A stretch of 64,000 nt of DNA, taken from assembly GCF_011075055.1 (NCBI RefSeq), contig NC_058141.1, positions 744,001 through 808,000 on the forward strand. The letters run 5' to 3'. The stretch comes from Mangifera indica (taxonomy: Eukaryota > Streptophyta > Magnoliopsida > Sapindales > Anacardiaceae). Positions 37,476-49,800 of the stretch are shown here, piece by piece. Made by a program: the position numbers and the translations under genes. The notes beneath the pieces were generated by a model. It was not told the DNA's origin. It saw nothing but the letters and a program-made list of their open reading frames with translations, and did not search any database. Position 1 is the first letter of the stretch. Every line of letters starts with the position of its first letter.

Positions 37476-40096
37476 ATGCCTGAGATTGTATTGGGTTCAC
37501 ATACTGTAAGATCCCATGGACGTAAAGTTGCAAGGATACACATGTATGACTGGCTGATTCTTATACTCCTTGGTATAATAGAGATCATTTTAAACATCAT
37601 AGAACCATTTCACCGCTTTGTTGGACAGGATATGATGACAGATCTGAAATATCCTATGAAAGCAAACACTGTTCCCTTTTGGGCTGTTCCTGTATGTTTT
37701 GGCTCTAACATAAAAATTGGATAAATTTTCCTTTATCTGGAAATTTCATAACATTTACTTTTATGACAAGACAAAAGCATCTTAATATTATTTTATTTCC
37801 TGTAACAGTTGATTGGAATTTTGCTGCCTTTTATTATCATTTGTGCATACTATTTCTTCAGAAAGGATGTCTATGATCTGCACCATGCCATATTAGGTAG
37901 CCTTCTTCTGTTAGTACACTTATTAGTCTTGGGCTCCTCTATATGTTTTGATCTATGTTCATAGACTTAGTGAACCTTGACATGTGCTCAGGCCTTCTGT
38001 ACTCTGTGCTTGTAACTGGTGTTATAACTGATGCAATTAAAGATGCTGTTGGTCGACCTCGCCCGGACTTCTTTTGGCGCTGTTTCCCAAATGGCACAGG
38101 GGTGGGTTTTCCCAATTCTTCCACTTCCCTAGTTTATATTTTAGATTTTTCAATTCAAGTTCAAAAAAGTCTATTCTTTATGTCTATTATTTCTAAGTAT
38201 TCAATATATGATGGAACATGTCATTACCAGATTTTTGATCATGTCACAAAGAATGTTCTGTGTACTGGAGATAAGACTGTTATTAAGGAAGGACACAAAA
38301 GTTTTCCAAGTGGACATACTTCATGTAAGCAGTTCAATTACTTTGTGAGAGGGGTTGTGTTTCTTGTAATGCCCTTTTTTCAGTTTCCACAGCAGTTTAC
38401 ATATTGAAGAATGCAGATTATTAAGATATACTTTGGCCTCTTATGATAAACCATTTATCATTCGTCTTTCATCTCTTTCATGTCTAGTAGTGATAATCTC
38501 GTCTATTCAGATTACTTCACCATGTATATCAGATTTATCAATAGTTTTATGCAATATAGAAGTATCCCTGCAAAATTTGTTCAATTTTTTTGGTGCTAGA
38601 ATAATCAATTTCTAGGTTCATTCATGGATCCTCTTTGTTTTCTAATTCTCATTCACTGAGATTGCTATTAAAAAAAATAAGAAAAAACAAGGTTGTGTAC
38701 TGAGAGATTTATTTGTTTTTATCCACTTGCATTTGATTTTCGTAGGAAGAACGTGCTTACTTTCATATGGGGTTTGTTTAATTTAAGTTATCAAATTTCA
38801 GTTTCTCTTACTACATAAAAAACTGCTGAAGGAATTCTTGACTGTAAATATGCAGGGTCCTTTGCCGGCCTTGGTTTCCTTGCATTGTACTTGTCAGGGA
38901 AAATCCAGGTGTTTGATCGTAAAGGACATGTTGCAAAGCTGTGCCTTATTTTCCTACCTTTACTTGTTGCTTCTTTGGTAGCTGTTTCTCGAGTCGATGA
39001 CTACTGGCATCATTGGCAAGATGTCTTTGGTGGAGCACTTATAGGTCTGCTTATGTACCATTTTCTCTTCTTTTTTCTTCCTCTTTTGACTGTTTTGGAA
39101 TTCACTAACAAGCTTCTCACTATGAGTTTTTTGCATTTTCTTTTGCTACCTCTCTTTTATGCAGGGATAACAGTCGCCACATTTTGTTACTTGCAGTTCT
39201 TTCCACCGCCATATGATGTGGATGGTATGGCTCTCATTTCTTTCAATCTATATTGCATTTTGTTTTATTTGGTCCTTTGGTGGTATGGCTCTCATTTCTC
39301 TCCATCTATATTGCATTTTGTTTTATTTGGTCCTTTGAAAATCGGCACTCAATAATAGATAAAATTAGGGGTGTTTAAAATTGGTTAATCAAATTAGTTT
39401 GACTCTTTTTTAACCAAATTGGATTTTCAATTTGGAGAAAACTGTGAACCTAAACCAAACCAGTTTTGAATTGAACCAAAAATCATGAATAACCAGACTG
39501 AAATTTCCGTTAAGTGCTTTTGAACCAAATTTCTAGAAGGATGATCGTTCCAAACTTGGTAACGACCATTTTGGCTTTAGATTTGACATTTTCTTCAGTT
39601 TTTCTTCAATTCATCCAAAATGGTGAACAACCAGTGGAATGGGGTCATTCCTTGTTAAACAAACAGTCTGAGAAATGGAATGGGCGTTCCTGCCTTTAAA
39701 CTTTGTTTTTTATTTTCAAATCGGGTTGGACTTGGTTACCATGTTGTCAGTCTAGTTATCGGTTTGGATACAGTTTACTAATTTTTTAGAGCACCCCTGA
39801 AGAGAACTATGGCCTGATTACTTGAGAAAACAGGCAGTTATGCTTCCAATGCTTCTCCCTCCATGATATAAAGCTATTACATATTCCATTGTATTGGAAA
39901 TGCAGGTTGGGGGCCTCATGCATATTTCCAGATGTTATCAGAATCTCGAAATGGGGTTCCGACAAACACCACCAGCCGTCTTAATGTACAGGCATCAGAG
40001 CTTGAAACTGTGTACATCGATTCTCAACCCTGCAGGGAAATACCTAGATCCACCACTTGGGACACCAGCCCGATGGAAGATGAAAGGAGACGCTGA
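37476..40096 (+). CDS. Lipid phosphate phosphatase, LPP2-like (PAP2 family)
   Basis: Seven coding exons (37476-37691, 37809-37896, 37992-38101, 38231-38324, 38856-39044, 39165-39224, 39906-40096) encode 315 residues starting [15 protein letters not shown], the usual LPP2 start. PAP2 motifs are complete: K118-x6-RP (KDAVGRPRP), PSGH 164-167 and S214-R215-x5-H221-x3-D225 ([12 protein letters not shown]). [20 protein letters not shown] distinguishes it from the LPP1-like neighbour. The hydrophobic segments predict six membrane spans, probably ER or plasma membrane. Compared with the LPP1-like gene it has an extra intron inside [16 protein letters not shown] (39045-39164). The last intron holds a 58-bp tandem duplication and a hAT-like relic. 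It has the same strand and order as its paralogue, so it arose by tandem duplication. Confidence 0.94.
39224..39337 (+). repeat. Tandem duplication in the last LPP2-like intron, including the splice donor
   Basis: Two copies with a 58-base period both begin ggtatggctctcatttct and end ttatttggtcctttg. The duplicated unit includes the donor GGTATGG, so two candidate 5' splice sites exist 58 bases apart. Confidence 0.8.
39366..39799. mobile_element. hAT-like MITE relic in the last LPP2-like intron
   Basis: The left end TAGGGGTGTTTAAAA and the right end ...TTTAGAGCACCCCTGA are inverted relatives (reverse complement TCAGGGGTGCTCTAAA). The interior is rich in ggtt/aaccaa motifs. A target duplication is not clear. 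Confidence 0.5.
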
Positions 40097-43000
40097 CTCA
40101 AGTCCCTCATTGTGCATTACAGAGAAGAAAAAGATATAAATAGCAGTCCATGTTATTTTTTGAGATCTATTTTCTTACTCGTTTTATCCAGTTTATTTGA
40201 TTGATTTTGCTGGTTTGTTGTGTAGGACTGAAAAAACTTTACCTCCATGGATGCTAATGTACAAATGGTGAACTTTGGCGTTATTATTTAATAGGGTAAT
40301 ATAATTGTTTGTTTGTTTCAAAAAAAAAAGGAGTTTGAATTCAAACCTTTTTTAATAATATATTAAAACCAAAATTTTAATTTATTTGATTTAATAATTA
40401 TAAAATCATTCATTAAATTCAAAATTTATTTTATTTAATATAATTAATTTAATTTAAAAAATGATGATCTGGCTTGAATGAACTCTTCGTAACTAAAATA
40501 AAAAACCAACTTACGCGGTCAATATTCAACCTTCAGCTTTCTTCTTTCTGTCATTAAAAAGTATTTAAAAATTATAACGAACAAAGTATTATAATTTCAA
40601 AGAATTAATAATATTTTGGGATATTAAATTTTTAATTTTTTTTTAAACCGTGAATATATACCATTTATCTTAAATTTTAAAAATAATTTATTTTTTCAAA
40701 ATATTTTTATGAATTTAACTTATGCTGAAAAAAAACCCAAAATGAGAATATCTCTTTTTTTACTAAGTGTTCTAACAATAGAGGGAATACTTGGAACATA
40801 AAAAAAAATTTTCAACCGGGAAAATATATGTGATTGAATAATAAAACCTGTGAAAGAAAGCTATTATAAATAATTCAATTTGGATACAAGAAAAAAAGAG
40901 ATAAAAATTGCCAAATTTTTTTTAGAGTATTCACATTTATTGTAATGATTTTATAATAAAGTTATCTATATTTGAGTTAATTTTGATTCAAGCTTTTATG
41001 TTATATATATTTTATTTAATAATTAAAAATTAAAAAATATATAATAAATTTATGTTTATAATTTTATGTGAAATATAACTTTATTGTGATCCAATCCGTT
41101 GAATATTTAGGAAATAAAATTAGGCTGGTTTATTAAAAGACAGATGGACTGATTTTTCCCGCGATCTCAGCTGCATGCCTAACCATAACGGGATCTTGTT
41201 TCCACCTAATTTAGCTGTCATCAATTAATATTATTGAAGTAAAAAAATCTTTAATCCCTTGTTAGTTATATGTGAATTATATAACTATAATATGATAAAT
41301 AATAAAGAATATATTTGTAAGAAAACGCTTTTAAAATTTAAAGACAAAAAAAGTATAAAATTTATATATATAAGTTTAATATAACATATTATTAATAATA
41401 TATTTCTAAAAATATGATGATATTATAATATTTTTAATATTTTTTATAAATTTTTTATTGAAAATTATTATAATAATTCAAATGTAAAATATTTAATTAA
41501 TTATTAAATATAATATAACATAATATATAATTAAAATTCTTTGTACAATAAGTAACATATCAATTAATTAAGAAAAATAAACAAATTAATTTGCTAAAAT
41601 TTCAGATTTTAGATCAGAATGAATCTTTGTATAGACTATATGGAGAAAAATACAAAATTATGGTTGAGAATTAAGAAAGAAATATTGTTCAGCTTTTTTA
41701 AATGACATTAGTATTTTTGTAAATAATTGAAAATATAAAGGACAATTTTATACTTTAAACTTAACAAAAAATTCAAAAAATGGCAAATGTAAAATATGGT
41801 GTATAATTCACATTTAATATGGGAAGAATATAAAATACATGTTTAATACGTTTTTTGTTCAAATATTCTTTGAACGTGTGTAATATACGAATTATATGAG
41901 AACACGAATAATACATATATTTACTGTCTAAACTCACTTCAAATAGGAGTTGAGAGTTTGTTGTTAGTGTAAATTTATCATCTCCCTTGTAAGATATTTT
42001 TTAAAAGTAAAATGATAAGACCAACGAAAATCAAAACGGATAATATCTTACAATTTCAAAATAAAGAAATCGTTTTAATGTCGAAAATCTCACATTGAAT
42101 GGGAGTTGAAGGTTTTGAGTTCACATAAATGCATTATCTTTCTCTCCTTCACGAGACACATTTTATGGATTACCCACGAGTGATTATGAATAGTGTTTCA
42201 CAATTTTAAGTGACTTATTAATTATTATGTGTGAATCAAATCAATTCAATAATAACATTGTCTATGAGAATAATGTTAAGCGTTTTTCCTAATTCTCTCG
42301 AGCAAGAGGGTGTATTGATACTAAAAATCTTACGTAAAATAAGACTTAAAGTGCACTCTTAATTCAATTTGAGCTCATCGTTCCTCTATATTAGTTAGTT
42401 AAAAGCATGGACCCAGCAAAGAAAAAACGGAATAATACCTTAGAGCCTTTTAGTGACGATAGACTACACACGGATCGAAACATCCACCAGACAACTACTT
42501 CCTCTCTCTAAATTTCAGTTTAACTGGTTCGGTAGTATAATATAAGAATCTCCATAGAAAGTTCTGATCTACCTATCCATTTTCCAGCACAACCCTAAGG
42601 CATGAAAATCTTGCATAAATATGTGACTATCAACATTATTTTATTCATTTCATTGATTTCCAATGGTCAATTCATACTCCATCTTTGGCCCTGTGCCATA
42701 TTTGGAAATCATCATAATTATTTAAATGAGAAATATATGATTAAATTATCAACACTACCCTCGACTCGACCCAACGGCAAGACTAGAGAGTTGATGAGTA
42801 AACTTCTTATGATTCTCTCCATCCTTGAGACTACATTACACTGGATCTAACCTATAAGTAAGGGTAGATTTGGATCGAATTAAGCTCAAACACTCCTCAG
42901 CTCTAGTTCAGCTCGCATTAAAAAACAAACTAAATCTTTTTGTTTAAGTTCAATTTGAATTTTAATCAAATGAATTTGAGTATAGCTAAATCGAATTGAA

Positions 43001-44667
43001 TCAATTTTCAAGACTAAGTTGATTCGAAATATATCCAAACCGTATTGAAAATTGGAGATCCTTCCATCCCTACATCTAGTTGAAACATTTTAAAAATGAT
43101 TTCCCTATTTAGAGGATGGTAAAACAAAAACAAAATCTAAAAAATATGAAAATGTAAAAAACAAGTTTAAAAATAATTTGATGGAGTTCTTATGGTGGTG
43201 ATAATTCAGTCCATTGCAACTAGAGTAGAAGTATCTGCATAAGAAACTACACCAAGATATTCTTTAATCGAGTTAAACTCAAGTTAAATCAAGTCAAACA
43301 CCCTTTGGCTCTAATTAAAAAATGAGTCAAATCTTTTGACTCGAGTTCGGTTCAAATTTTAATTAAACGAATTTAAGTTAAGGTAAATTGAACTGAATCA
43401 ATTTTCGAGACCGAGTTGGCTTAGATCATATCCAAACCTACCTATGAGTCAATGGTTATTTGCTAATAGAATGACCATGAAGGATGAATTCAATCTTAGT
43501 CAAATTGAATTTGGAATTGACTTGTGCTTAGATCGAATCTATAATGTTTAATTCAAATTTGAGTTTAAATTTATTCAAATTGATGTACAATGTTATTGGT
43601 AGGATTAGATTTGAGTTGAACAAAGTTTGGACACGTGTTGATTTGAGTTCAGTTTGAATTTTAAATGATCAATTTGAGTTTGAACTTGTAGATTGAACCT
43701 TAACACAAACCGATTAATTTTCTATAATATGAGTTTTAATCTTTACACTTATAAGACCAATATATTTTTGATATGACATCAAAGTATAAGTTAAACAATG
43801 AGTCTAACAATCTATGATGATTGCATTTGAACAAAGGTGTTAGAGACTCAAATAAAAAGAAAAAAAGTCTCATATCTAATAAAATTGAATAAATTGAATG
43901 ATATATAAATATGTAGATTGGACTTTAACACAAACTAATTAGTTATGTGTAATATAGGTCTCGATCTTTACATTTATAGACTCAATATATTTCTAATAGA
44001 ACTTGAGCTTATCTGAATCGATCAGAATGTTAACGGCATTTGACAACAAAATAAATAATATTATTGATATAATAAATAGCATCATAGACGAGATGAACAA
44101 TATTGATCGAGAGATATTCGAGTTGAACAATTGAACTAAAAACTTTAATTTGTATTCTATTTTATTTGAACTAAACATCAATTCAAGTTAAATTGACTCA
44201 ATTTGAATTTGATCATAACCATTGACAAACTGATCACTATTAATAGAGTAGATTAAATATGTCACTAGATAAATAAATAATTTGATATAAAAATAAGATA
44301 CTAAACTAGAGCTTTAATTTGAGTTCAACCTATTCAGTCTGAAAAGTAAATTCAACTCAAGCTAACTTGGAGGCTTATAATTAAAATTCATAAAATTTTA
44401 GAAGCCACCAAACATTGTCAGCAATTATTCCAAATTCTAACTCCTGACCCATCTTCAATTTAAAAAAAGATTAACTACTAATCAAGGCCACGTGTCCCTC
44501 TCTATACATTTCGGCGCCAGAGCTCTCTAGTTTCAACTTTATTTATTTGACTGTTAGATGGAGGCTGATATTTTGCTCTTATGAACAAACCCAACTCCTG
44601 CTTTTCAGATTTGGTGTATGAATATAAAAACAACAGTATTGCAGAAAAAAAAAAAAATACAGGAATA
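40097..44667. other. Intergenic, no gene seen; several degenerate repeat relics
   Basis: LPP2-like 3' UTR, then more than 4 kb of AT-rich sequence without a supported gene. Relics rich in gagctcaa/ttcgag/caatttga lie at about 42860-43070, 43260-43440, 43500-43700 and 44150-44370 and resemble decayed hAT-type MITEs. A repeated aaaatctcacattgaa-like block occurs near 41930-42150. Confidence 0.45.
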
Positions 44668-44938
44668 ATGGATGCATCTGGGATCAGGGTTTCTGCAGAA
44701 TATCACTATCTTCCTCTCAGAAATGGAGAAGAAGAAGAACATCAAGATCGCCTTGATGATGTTTCTCCTGATGATTCCCGTTTGAAGCAGCTTGGTTACA
44801 AGCAAGAACTCCGTCGCAGTCTGTCGTGCGTTTGCTTCTTCTCTTTCTTCATCTTCATCTTCTTCCTCTCAACATTTCTTAATGAGTTTTTTTTTTTCAT
44901 TTGTTTGCCTTTCATTTTCATATGATCATGACATCATT

Positions 44939-44986
<48 letters not shown>

Positions 44987-45563
44987 TTATATTTATTTAT
45001 TTATTTATTTATTTGTGTGTGTGTCACATCTTTATGAAACTTTTCTCTCTCATTATCCTTAGTCATGCAAAGGAGCCGAACTTAAGTGTGCTATTTCTCA
45101 AAATTTTAAAAATCTGTCTTGTTCACTTTAAATAAAACAGTAATTAATAAATATATAAATTAAAAGATTTAATTATAATTTTTTAAATTAAATTCGAATT
45201 GTTTTTCTATTTCAAATACGAGCTTAACATATATTATTAATATATAATTATGTTAAATTATGTTGTTATAGGAATATTCGATTGATGTGATTAAGTCTGC
45301 AGGGCGATATCGAGCTTCTCCATGACTTTCTCTATCATATCGGTAGTGACGGGGTTGACGACATTATACAGTACGGGCTTGACCTATGGTGGGCCGTTGA
45401 CAATGATATGGGGCTGGCCCATTGTGGGCTTGCTCACTTTGATTGTGGGCCTATCGATGGCTGAGATTTGCTCTGCCTATCCTACTTCTGGTGGGCTCTA
45501 TTTCTGGAGTGCCAAGCTCTGTGGAAACGATTGGGGCCCAATTGCTTCTTGGTTCACTGGCTG
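44668..45563 (+). CDS. Duplicate of BAT1 exons 1-2 (5' partial copy or alternative start)
   Basis: Exon 44668-44825 encodes MDASGIRVSAEYHYLP and ends DSRLKQLGYKQELRRSLS. Exon 45303-45563 encodes SFSMTFSIISVVTGLTTLYS, SMAEICSAYPTSGGLYFWSA and WGPIASWFTGW. Both match the first two exons of the complete permease gene 1.5-2 kb downstream, the second exon having exactly the same length (261 bases) and both donor phases. The frame is fully open and the donor is consensus gtaag. No copy of exons 3-8 follows before the second gene. Either this is a truncated duplicate, or its exon 2 splices to exon 3 of the downstream gene at 48082 to make a second N-terminal isoform. The sequence allows both. Confidence 0.8.
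44944..45013 (+). repeat. Compound microsatellite (TA)n(TTTA)n
   Basis: About 19 TA units at 44944-44981 run into TTTA units to about 45013, followed by a short GT run. It lies in the first intron of the BAT1 partial copy and is likely to vary in length. Confidence 0.95.
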
Positions 45564-46852
45564 GTAAGTTCTTATTATTACCTTTATTTTTTCATGTTTT
45601 CGGGCCTGGGCCCATGATTATGGCTTGTGAAAGAGAATTGTCAGGGTCAGATTGTTAGTTTCTGAAACTAAAACAGTAAAATGAATTTAACACATAAATA
45701 GAGAATCAAAACTTCCCGTGTCCGTTTTTATGTTTTCGAATTTAATGTATCAATGAAATGACATTTCTACCCTTTTATTGGTAAATTTAGTGTCTAAATT
45801 AGATTTTTAGAGGTCACGTTCCTAGTTTCCGAAATCAGAGGGTGATATTGTTCATAAATCATTTTTTATAGAGGGGTAAAAATATTGTGTCTCTGATTTT
45901 GTGTCTTGTGACTGAGAATTGCGTAGAGCTGGATTTCATCCATCTTGCTCAATCTCAAATTTGAGTTTAAAGCAAATAAGTTGACATTGAGTTAAAAATT
46001 TAGACCGTTTCCATAAACAAGTTGATTTAAAATCGATCCGAATATTCAATTTATAGTTAGTTTAAATCAAATTTAAAATAAAAATATTTCAAATTGAATT
46101 CAAATTTTAACTTATTAATCTCGAATTAATTCTTTTGAAGTTAAATTAATCTCAAATTAAATCTTATTTGAACTTAAGGTATTCTATTTTATTTATGCAC
46201 TCAATCCCACCCTGCCCCATATAAAAGCTCAAACCTAATTATTTCCCTTTTACTTCTATTACAAGTGATCGATTTTAATTTATACCGGGATTTATCGATT
46301 TTAATTTATCAATTTTAAATTAATTTTAAATTAGATTTTTTTGGGATTAAAATTGATTTTCAATAAAATCAAATGTATACAGTAACTACAAGGGCCACGC
46401 CATCAATGAGGCTTTTATGTATTTGGGTCCATCTCAATATGTTTGATTCGGTACAGTCAAAGATTCAGATTTTCGCTCCTCTCACTTGTCTTTATGGGCA
46501 CGCATTTTCAAGAATTAAAAAAAAAACAGATCTTGATTCTTGAAGATTTTATTATTAAAAAACGAAAAATTTATTTAGCACGACTAGAATCATGGAGGAG
46601 GCATGAACATGGAGAACAAACAAGGCAAGTCTCTTGATCACTGCTCTGAAGCCCAAAATTGACAACTTGTGGCTAGTAGCAACTGGCAAGCTATAAACTA
46701 CAAGAAAGCCATCTCTTCTCCTTTTATAAGAAAGCCATCTCTTCTCTCTGTACACTGCACCAAGAAAGGTGGGGACTAGGGAGGGTAGAAAGAGCAACGT
46801 TTTGTTTGATTGACCCAAAGAGGGTTCGTATTCTGATATTTAGGGTCGTGAG
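45564..46852. other. Region between the BAT1 copies; includes the promoter of the complete gene
   Basis: No BAT1 exon 3-8 sequence is found here. Relics rich in gaattcaaat/ttaaatt lie at 45930-46200. At 46702-46748 the segment agaaagccatctcttctc is present twice, with tataag between. This is near the expected promoter and leader of the complete BAT1 gene. Confidence 0.45.
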
Positions 46853-49800
46853 ATGGCTTGGAATGGTGAAAAAATGAGGCCTCCAGTATGTCATACAACA
46901 ACCAGTAACGTTGCTAAGGATTCTGGCAATGCCCGGCTCAATGAACTTGGTTACAAGCAAGAGCTTAGACGTGATCTCTCGTAAAATTTTTCTCAACAAC
47001 CCTTTTGTTCTTTGTTTGGTTTTAAATGCTGAGTTCATGTGGAAATATGAACTGGGTTGGTTTTGTTTTGTTTGATGTTGCAGGATGTTGTCAAATTTTG
47101 CTTTCTCGTTTTCGATTATATCAGTTCTTACTGGTATAACCACTCTGTATAATACAGGGTTGAACTTTGGTGGACCAATTTCATTGGTTTATGGTTGGCT
47201 TATTGCTGGCATGTTCACTTTGTTTGTTGGATTTTCCATGGCTGAGATTTGTTCGTCTTATCCAACTTCTGGTGGTCTTTACTATTGGAGTGCAAAGCTT
47301 GCTGGCCCAAAATGGGCACCTTTTGCCTCTTGGATGACTGGCTGGTAATAAACTGTATAGTTTTGTTCAAATTGGTAGTTTATGGTTCAATTTACATCAG
47401 CCTTTCTTTCTTTAGATTGTGAAATTTGATTGATCCTTGGTTTCGGTGTTCTTACTTTGTGGAGTGGGAAGTGGTTGTGGACATAAGCGTTGCTTGTGCT
47501 TGTGATTTCTGGAGATTTGGTTTATCACCATACTAGTGCAAGTAGAGGTGGATTCAAATCTGAACCGAATTGAGCCTGGTGAAGGTTTGAGTTTGGATGG
47601 AATCCATAATACCTAGCTCAAGTTCGAGTTTGAGCTCATGCACAACGTCATTATAGGGTTACTAATTGGGTGAATAGTATTGTTAGAAGGATAAATAATA
47701 TAGCCGAAGAGATGAACAATGTCATTAGATGGACAAACGAGTTAATTTCTTGTTGAGTTGTTGAATTGGAACTCTAGCTCAAGATTGACTTGTTTAAGTT
47801 AAGCTATGGATTTGAGCTGAGTTAGCTTGGACTGGATCCATGTGGATACTTGTGTTCCTATCTTGAGTGTTTGTGCAATTTTGGTGATTGTCTTCTTTGT
47901 CTCTCATAACACACAAAATTACTTTTTTTACTAGCTTATCCATTTTTGAGACACAACGATCATCAAAACCGATAGTAGGAGAATGTTCGGTGTCATTCTG
48001 TTATAATCCTGCTAAATACTGCCAAGCCTAGTGTTCTGCAATTGCATCTTCTGATACATTTGCTTTTTCTTCTTTTTTCAGGTTTAACATTGTTGGCCAG
48101 GTATTTGAATTGATACCCTAGAGGTTCAATATTCTTCACACATAATCCACTTCAATCTCTAATCTTTCGGCCCCTCTTATTTGCAGTGGGCTGTCACAAC
48201 CAGTGTAGATTTCTCACTAGCACAGATGCTTCAGGTGATCATTCTCCTTAGCACAGGAGGGAAAAGTGGTGGTGGATATGAGTCACCTAAATATGTAGTT
48301 ATAGCTTTCCATGGGGCAATTTTGCTTTCACATGCAATAATAAACAGTCTTCCTATCTCAATATTATCGTTTTTTGGCCAGCTTGCTGCTCTGTGGAATC
48401 TTTTAGGTATGAAAAATTCATAGCATTTTTCAGTAGCATCTTCTTTGGATTTGTAATGAATCTTGGCTGTTTCAGGTGTTCTGATTCTTATGATTCTGAT
48501 TCCCACTGTTGCAACGGAGAGGGCTAGTGCCAAGTTTGTTTTCACTCACTTTAACACTGATAATGGGGAGGGAATCAGCAGTAAAGTCTATATATTTGTT
48601 CTGGGACTTCTAATGAGTCAGTATACGCTTACTGGGTATGATGCCTCTGCTCATATGGTAAGTTTATATGACATAATAACGTGGCTGAGATCGGATAATA
48701 AGTGACTCTTATACTTGCTACTTTGCTAGTGTTTTAAAACCCGAAACAGGTCAGTTAGGTTAATTGGAAACTACTAACAAATTTGGTATGAGTCATGACT
48801 AAACTTGTTTTAGCTATTGAATTGGATCGACCTAAGGTTGAATAAGATAAATTGTGTCGAGCCATGGTTCAATTGTCAGGTTAAACCAGTCTAATCGTCA
48901 TGTTAACATTAGTATTAGGGTGTAAATCAAGCCAAACCATTGATGAGTTGCTTGTAGAGCTAGATCTTGAGTGGCTCGAGTTCAGCTCTCAAGCCAAATG
49001 TGAGTTTGCTGTTGGTCAACTTAGTGAGCTCGCAAGCTCATGACTTTATTTGACTACAGTACCAATAAACCTTTAAAAATTTTAAATCTTGTACTTACAT
49101 TCATCAAATCTTACCCTCTAATTTTGAATATGGAGATAATTGATAAATTTATAAGTTATAAGATTAAAAGGTAATTTTTTGTATCAAATCAATCGTTAAC
49201 GTTTTGAGCTTGAACTTGAGTCAAGAACTTCCTAATTGGGTGAGCTCGAGTTTAAACGGGTTAAAAAAATTGATATTAGCTTTATATAATGCTCATTAAC
49301 TGTTATTTGATAATTTAGAATCAACTCTTGCCAAAAGTTTCAGAATATTAGCTTTTCCTATTTCTGCTAATGGCTTGTTGATTGAACCGAAAACTGAAAG
49401 TTAACCGTGCCCTTTAACTTGAAACTTCCATTGCTAGACAGAGGAAACCAAGCACGCAGATAAGAATGGACCAAAGGGCATAATTAGTTCCATTGGCATA
49501 TCTATTATTTTTGGCTGGGGTTACCTACTCGGTATCACCTTTGCAGTTACCAACATTCCGTACCTTTTGAGTGAAGACAACGATGCTGGTGGCTATGCCA
49601 TTGCTGAAATCTTTTACCTGGCATTCAAAAGCCGATTTGGCAGTGGAGTTGGAGGAATTCTGTGTCTGGGAGTGGTTGCTGTTGCTATATTTTTCTGTGG
49701 CATGAGTTCTGTGACAAGCAACTCTAGGTACACTTGCTTTTGTGTAGATTTCTACTAGCATTTTGGTGGTTTTGATTAAAGCTGGATGAAAATCGAGCTG

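Noticed and set aside
46724..47143. Minus-strand frame of 139 codons
   Set aside because: It is antisense to BAT1 exons 1-2, which are supported by homology and splice sites.
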